Shown here piece after piece: positions 60,305 to 64,000 of a stretch of DNA of 64,000 nucleotides. This DNA comes from Alteribacter aurantiacus DSM 18675 (lineage in GTDB: Bacteria; Bacillota; Bacilli; Bacillales; Salisediminibacteriaceae): positions 1,910,781-1,974,780 of the forward strand of contig NZ_KE386941.1 of assembly GCF_000429705.1 (NCBI RefSeq). Reading direction: 5' to 3'. The translations under genes were made by a program, and so were the position numbers. How positions within the stretch are numbered: the first letter of the stretch is position 1; each line of letters begins with the position of its first letter. The notes below the pieces were generated by a model. That model saw nothing but the letters and a program-made list of their open reading frames with translations. It did no database searches and was not told the origin of the DNA.

Positions 60305-61276
60305 CTACGCTTTTAGCCATTTGGCTGCATCTTTTGCATGATACGTTAAAATAAGATCAGCGCCTGCGCGCTTCATGCTTGTCAGTTTCTCCAACACAAC
60401 GGCTCGTTCGTCGATCCAACCGTTTTGAGAAGCGGCTTTCACCATGGAGTATTCCCCACTTACGTTATAAGCAACGATTGGGTATGGGTGACGTTCTTTC
60501 ACATCACGAATGATATCTAGGTAAGAAAGAGCCGGTTTCACGATCAAGAAGTCCGCTCCTTCTTCTACATCGGACGCTGCCTCGCGCATGGCTTCAAAAC
60601 GGTTGGCTGGATCCATTTGATACGTTTTGCGATCACCTGATTTTGGTGAACTATGAGCCGCATCACGGAACGGACCGTAGAACGCGGACGCATATTTGAC
60701 CGCGTAGCTCATGATTGGAATATTTTCAAAGCCGGCTTCATCAAGTCCTTCACGAATCGCCGCCACAAATCCGTCCATCATGTTTGATGGGGCGATAATA
60801 TCCGCTCCCGCTTTCGCTTGGGATACTGCCGTTTTTGCTAGCAATGTTAAGGAATCATCGTTTATGATTTCACCATCATGAACCACACCGCAATGGCCGT
60901 GATCGGTAAATTGACAGAGACACGTATCAGCAATCACCGTTACATCGGGATAGCGAGCCTTGATTTGGCGGATCCCCTCTTGAACGATGCCATTATGGTC
61001 ATACGCTGAAGAGCCTACCTCATCTTTATCAGCCGGCACACCAAACACGATGATCGTTTGAATACCAAGCGCTACAACTTCATCCACTTCTTCATCCAAG
61101 CGATCAAGGGACCACTGGTATACGCCTGGCATGGAAGGGACTTCGTTTTTAATATCACTGCCTTCTTTCACAAAAATCGGATAAATGAAATCTTCTGTAT
61201 GAAGGTGTGTTTCTCGTACCATGTTTCGAATACCCGCTGAGCGGCGTAAACGACGGTGACGCTGAAAGTCTTTCAT
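60305..61276 (-). CDS. hemB: Porphobilinogen synthase (delta-aminolevulinate dehydratase)
   Basis: Condenses two 5-aminolevulinate molecules. 323 aa from the ATG at 61276 (GGAGGAATAAC upstream); the open frame continues to 61453 but that part overlaps hemD and is not conserved. Starts MKDFQRHRRLRRS. The Schiff-base lysines are in MSYAVKYASAFYGPFRDAA and FLIVKPALSYLD. The active-site metal motif is CLCQFTDHGHCG with three cysteines, the zinc-type form. 13 bp after hemD. Confidence 0.97.
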   Translation of the reverse strand: MKDFQRHRRLRRSAGIRNMVRETHLHTEDFIYPIFVKEGSDIKNEVPSMPGVYQWSLDRLDEEVDEVVALGIQTIIVFGVPADKDEVGSSAYDHNGIVQEGIRQIKARYPDVTVIADTCLCQFTDHGHCGVVHDGEIINDDSLTLLAKTAVSQAKAGADIIAPSNMMDGFVAAIREGLDEAGFENIPIMSYAVKYASAFYGPFRDAAHSSPKSGDRKTYQMDPANRFEAMREAASDVEEGADFLIVKPALSYLDIIRDVKERHPYPIVAYNVSGEYSMVKAASQNGWIDERAVVLEKLTSMKRAGADLILTYHAKDAAKWLKA

Positions 61277-61289
61277 TTTGTTATTCCTC

Positions 61290-62054
61290 CTATATGTTTC
61301 GTTGGATGGCCCAAAGAAGGGCTTCCGTTGTATACTCCGCCGGGACAATGGCATGGTTAACGCCAAAAGACGTGAGCGCTTTTTCTGTAATCGGCCCGAT
61401 GGCCCCAATGGTAACCGGCACCTCTTTTTGCACCTCTTGAGAAAAAAAAGCATTCACAGTCGAGGGACTTAAAAACGTAATCACATCCACCTGACCTTCT
61501 TTCACAAGGGACCAGAGCTTGTTGACCTCGGTTTCCTCAGGATTCGTATAGTAAGCGATCGGGGCATCGATGTGAATCCCCGCCTGGCCTAGTGTCTTTT
61601 CAATTACGTCCCTCGCAAGGCTGCTTTTTGGAAAAAGTACACGACAACCACGTGGTAATGACGCGACCAACGCGTCGGCCAAATGATCTCCATCGTAAGT
61701 GTTTGGAACGATGTGGGTCGTAATTCCCTTTTCTTCAAGCAAGGCTTTTGTTTTTTTCCCTACACAAGCAATGGTCTTTTCGTTTAACAACGACCATTCA
61801 ATGCCCAGGCTCTTCATGATGTCTAGTGTATGTAAAATTGCATTGGCACTCGTAAACACAATCGTGTCGTATTGGCCAAGATTGGTTAAACACGTGCCAA
61901 GCTCAGAAGACGTACCTGCCGGATCTACGCGAATCAGCGGAGTTTCAACAGGTACGCCTCCGAACGCTTTGATTTGTTTGGAAAAAGAGGCTGCTTGATG
62001 TGCAGCCCTAGTATTTGCAATGGTCAGTCCTTCAAGTGAAGGGGCGCCGGTCAT
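61290..62054 (-). CDS. hemD: Uroporphyrinogen-III synthase
   Basis: Closes hydroxymethylbilane to uroporphyrinogen III. 254 aa, two alpha/beta domains with VFTSANAILHTLDI and VITFLSPSTVNAFF, the two conserved family patches; sequence otherwise divergent, as usual for HemD. The start overlaps the hemC stop as TAATG. Confidence 0.93.
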   Translation of the reverse strand: MTGAPSLEGLTIANTRAAHQAASFSKQIKAFGGVPVETPLIRVDPAGTSSELGTCLTNLGQYDTIVFTSANAILHTLDIMKSLGIEWSLLNEKTIACVGKKTKALLEEKGITTHIVPNTYDGDHLADALVASLPRGCRVLFPKSSLARDVIEKTLGQAGIHIDAPIAYYTNPEETEVNKLWSLVKEGQVDVITFLSPSTVNAFFSQEVQKEVPVTIGAIGPITEKALTSFGVNHAIVPAEYTTEALLWAIQRNI

Positions 62055-62986
62055 TACAGGTCAAGCTCCTGCTTCACTTTATCGAGGACTTCTTTTGCTC
62101 CTTCATTGAGCAAAAATTCGGCGACGCTGTTTCCAACTGCCACTGGATCTTCGCCGGTTTCCGTCCGCTTAAACACTTGCTTTCCGTCCGGAGAAGCAAT
62201 GAGCGCTGTTAGCGTTACACGACCGTCATCCATAAGCTTAGCATGACCGGCAATAGGTACTTGGCATCCCCCTTCAACCGTGTGAAGAAACGCTCGTTCT
62301 GCAGCGGTCGTTTTCGCTGTTACATCGTCATTGATTTTTTTCAGCATATCAATGACTTCTTGGTCATCGGCGCGACACTCGATGCCCAGGGCCCCTTGTC
62401 CTACAGCTGGAAGACATACTTCAGGGTCTAAAAATTCCGTTACAATCTCATCGGTCCAGCCTACACGCTCAAGACCGGCAGCAGCTAAAATGATCGCGTC
62501 AAAATTCTCTTCTTTGAGCTTTCGTAAACGCGTATCAATGTTTCCGCGAATCCACTGGATTTCAACATCCGGGCGTTCTGCGAGAACCTGTGCTGCGCGA
62601 CGAAGACTACTTGTTCCTACAATCGATCCTGCAGGAAGTTCCTTTAGGGTTTTACCACTTTCAGAGATAAATGCATCACGAGGGTCCACTCGCTTTGGCA
62701 CGGAAGCGATCGTCAAGCCGTCCGTTTCTCCAGAAGGGAGGTCTTTGAGACTGTGCACGCTCATGTCGATTTCTTTATCGAACATGGCTTTTTGAATCTC
62801 TTTCACGAACAAACCTTTGCCTCCCACTTTTGAGAGCGTCACATCAAGAATACGGTCTCCTTTTGTAACGATTTCTTTGATTTCAAATTCGTATGGGACG
62901 CCTTGTTTTTTCAGTTCTTCAATTACCCATTTTGTTTGTGTGATGGCCAAGTTGCTTCGTCTTGAGCCGATAATGATTTTGCGCAT
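62054..62986 (-). CDS. hemC: Hydroxymethylbilane synthase (porphobilinogen deaminase)
   Basis: Polymerises four porphobilinogens. 310 aa. IIGSRRSNLAITQTKWV at the start, catalytic Asp region SVHSLKDLPSG, and the dipyrromethane cofactor cysteine in EGGCQVPIAGHA (about residue 241). GGAGGT precedes the ATG. Between hemX and hemD. Confidence 0.97.
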   Translation of the reverse strand: MRKIIIGSRRSNLAITQTKWVIEELKKQGVPYEFEIKEIVTKGDRILDVTLSKVGGKGLFVKEIQKAMFDKEIDMSVHSLKDLPSGETDGLTIASVPKRVDPRDAFISESGKTLKELPAGSIVGTSSLRRAAQVLAERPDVEIQWIRGNIDTRLRKLKEENFDAIILAAAGLERVGWTDEIVTEFLDPEVCLPAVGQGALGIECRADDQEVIDMLKKINDDVTAKTTAAERAFLHTVEGGCQVPIAGHAKLMDDGRVTLTALIASPDGKQVFKRTETGEDPVAVGNSVAEFLLNEGAKEVLDKVKQELDL

Positions 62987-63057
62987 AAGCTACCTCCATG
63001 ATGGAAAACGTTTTTAGGTCTTCTTTCAGTCTTTTTCACATTATCACGTTCTTAAAG

Positions 63058-63879
63058 TCAATACCATAAATGGAAATCTGAATAAGAACTTGATAAGAAA
63101 TAATTCACCAATAGTACTAAAAATGCCACGATGTTCAACATGGCGAGCCCGTAACCGCGCTTCTTTTTCACAACATATTGAAAAAGATATACGCCGTATA
63201 CGGCAATCACAATAAAGCTAGAAACCACCTTTAAGTCGGCCCAGGGAACCGTATCGAACTCAATCCACGCCCAAATGATTCCAAGGATCAGTCCAAACAC
63301 CATCAAAGGAAAACCTACAAGTGCGAAAACATAAGAAAAGCGCTCGAGCTTCGCCAAGTCTCCAATGCGAAACATCCTCTTCCCCCACTGTTTTTCCTTG
63401 AGCATATGGTGTTGAAGCGTGTACATAATCGAAAACGCGAAAGATAATGTAAAGGAACCATAAGATAGGAGAATGACACTCACATGAATCACGAGAAGCT
63501 CCATAATCAAAAGATTTGTAAGCTGATCAGAAGCGTCTCCCGGCGGAACAAAAATACTGATGGTCATGATGATAAAACCGACTACATTCACAAAGAAAAT
63601 GAGAAAGTCCATCTTAAACAGTCGGTTTAAAATCAAAGAAAATGTTACCAGTATCCATGCGTATAGAAATAGCCCTTCAAAGATCGTCATCAAGGGCAGG
63701 CGGTTATATTCGAGCATCCTGAGAATAAAAAAGAACAGCTGAAGGGACCAGACAATAGAAAGCAACCAGAAGGCAATGCGATTCACCTTCTGGTTGTTTT
63801 GTATGAAATCAATAAAATAGCCGAGAACACTCAAAAGATAAAAAACAATAATCAGCATGTAAACGGAATTCAAAATCAT
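63058..63879 (-). CDS. hemX: HemX, CcsA-like membrane protein
   Basis: 273 aa with eight predicted membrane helices, cytochrome c assembly (CcsA/ResC) family. In B. subtilis HemX lowers the level of HemA. Conserved His in LLVIHVSVILLSYG and a WAWIEFDTVPWAD stretch. It lies between hemA and hemC as in Bacillus; the start follows GAGAGGACA. Confidence 0.9.
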   Translation of the reverse strand: MILNSVYMLIIVFYLLSVLGYFIDFIQNNQKVNRIAFWLLSIVWSLQLFFFILRMLEYNRLPLMTIFEGLFLYAWILVTFSLILNRLFKMDFLIFFVNVVGFIIMTISIFVPPGDASDQLTNLLIMELLVIHVSVILLSYGSFTLSFAFSIMYTLQHHMLKEKQWGKRMFRIGDLAKLERFSYVFALVGFPLMVFGLILGIIWAWIEFDTVPWADLKVVSSFIVIAVYGVYLFQYVVKKKRGYGLAMLNIVAFLVLLVNYFLSSSYSDFHLWY

Positions 63880-63898
63880 AGCTTGTCCTCTCTGGTCA

Positions 63899-64000
63899 TT
63901 AGGAACGCGCTAAAGCCTTTACCGCAGGCTCTCTCTTTTGTTCGTTTAATAGCTCAGCCTTACGCTTTTGAAGATTCCATTCCCGTTCAGCTTTATTAAT
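63899..64000 (-). CDS. hemA: C-terminal end of glutamyl-tRNA reductase (partial)
   Basis: The last 33 codons of a minus-strand gene that runs off the window, ending REPAVKALARS before a TAA at 63901-63899. The helical, charged sequence fits the variable C-terminus of HemA. The assignment is mostly by position (immediately before hemX), since the catalytic part is outside the window. Confidence 0.65.
   Translation of the reverse strand: MNKAEREWNLQKRKAELLNEQKREPAVKALARS

Noticed and set aside
61277..61453. N-terminal extension of hemB by 59 codons
   Set aside because: It overlaps the end of hemD in another frame, is basic and non-conserved; a strong ribosome site precedes the ATG at 61276.
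1..64000. tRNA, rRNA, insertion sequences, prophage or integrase genes
   Set aside because: I looked for these on both strands and saw no convincing candidate in the window.

Overview
The window is chromosomal DNA from a spore-forming member of the Bacillaceae. It carries the sporulation genes spoIIB, spoVID and ysxE, Gram-positive type haem genes, a T-box on valS and AGGAGG-type ribosome binding sites. Many membrane-associated proteins (SpoIIB, PilN, PilO, the VanW-like protein) are rich in Glu and Asp, which hints at a halotolerant or alkaliphilic species; that is an inference. The backbone hemA-X-C-D-B-L / spoVID-ysxE-valS-folC / prepilin peptidase-spoIIB-maf-radC follows the well-known Bacillus subtilis order. 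Almost every gene lies on the minus strand, so this account runs from high to low coordinates.

Region 1 (64000-58997): the end of hemA, then hemX, hemC, hemD, hemB and hemL, the 5-aminolevulinate to uroporphyrinogen part of haem synthesis.

Region 2 (about 58890-34100): an insertion of about 24.5 kb between hemL and spoVID, which are normally neighbours. It holds a nuclease/phosphodiesterase-fold protein, an esterase, a LacI regulator and a long run of genes. These are two CUT1 sugar ABC importers without an ATPase, a DUF5696 protein, an NHL/Yip1 membrane protein, a GH144-type glucanase, a GH35, a GH3 and a GH94 of 1,2-beta-oligoglucan phosphorylase size. Together they read as a beta-1,2-glucan utilisation locus. 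Upstream of lacI sit a SigA promoter, a cre site over its -35, and three identical 18-bp operators, one at the transcription start.

Region 3 (33690-19747): spoVID, an unknown gene, ysxE, a small ABC exporter with cysteine motifs and a newly noted 34-residue ORF, valS with its T-box leader, a GntR-regulated ABC system, a cytosolic class A beta-lactamase-like protein, a RimK-like ATP-grasp ligase and folC.

Region 4 (19563-4983): a complete Gram-positive type IV pilus set (pilB, T, C, A, D, M, N, O) with a VanW-like protein and a GGDEF protein, ending at spoIIB. Upstream of the pilin gene I read a class II cyclic-di-GMP riboswitch followed by a terminator. With the GGDEF enzyme and the MshEN domain of PilB, this suggests c-di-GMP control at several levels.

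Region 5 (4556-1): aspA, maf, radC and glycerate kinase.

Four minus-strand transcription units (glycerate kinase, spoIIB, valS, ysxE) end in the same unusual module. It is an intrinsic terminator, then a G-rich tract on the transcribed-sense strand, then, 50-70 nt further on, a tandem array of alternating half-units repeating every 40-42 bp. I know of no description of this arrangement.
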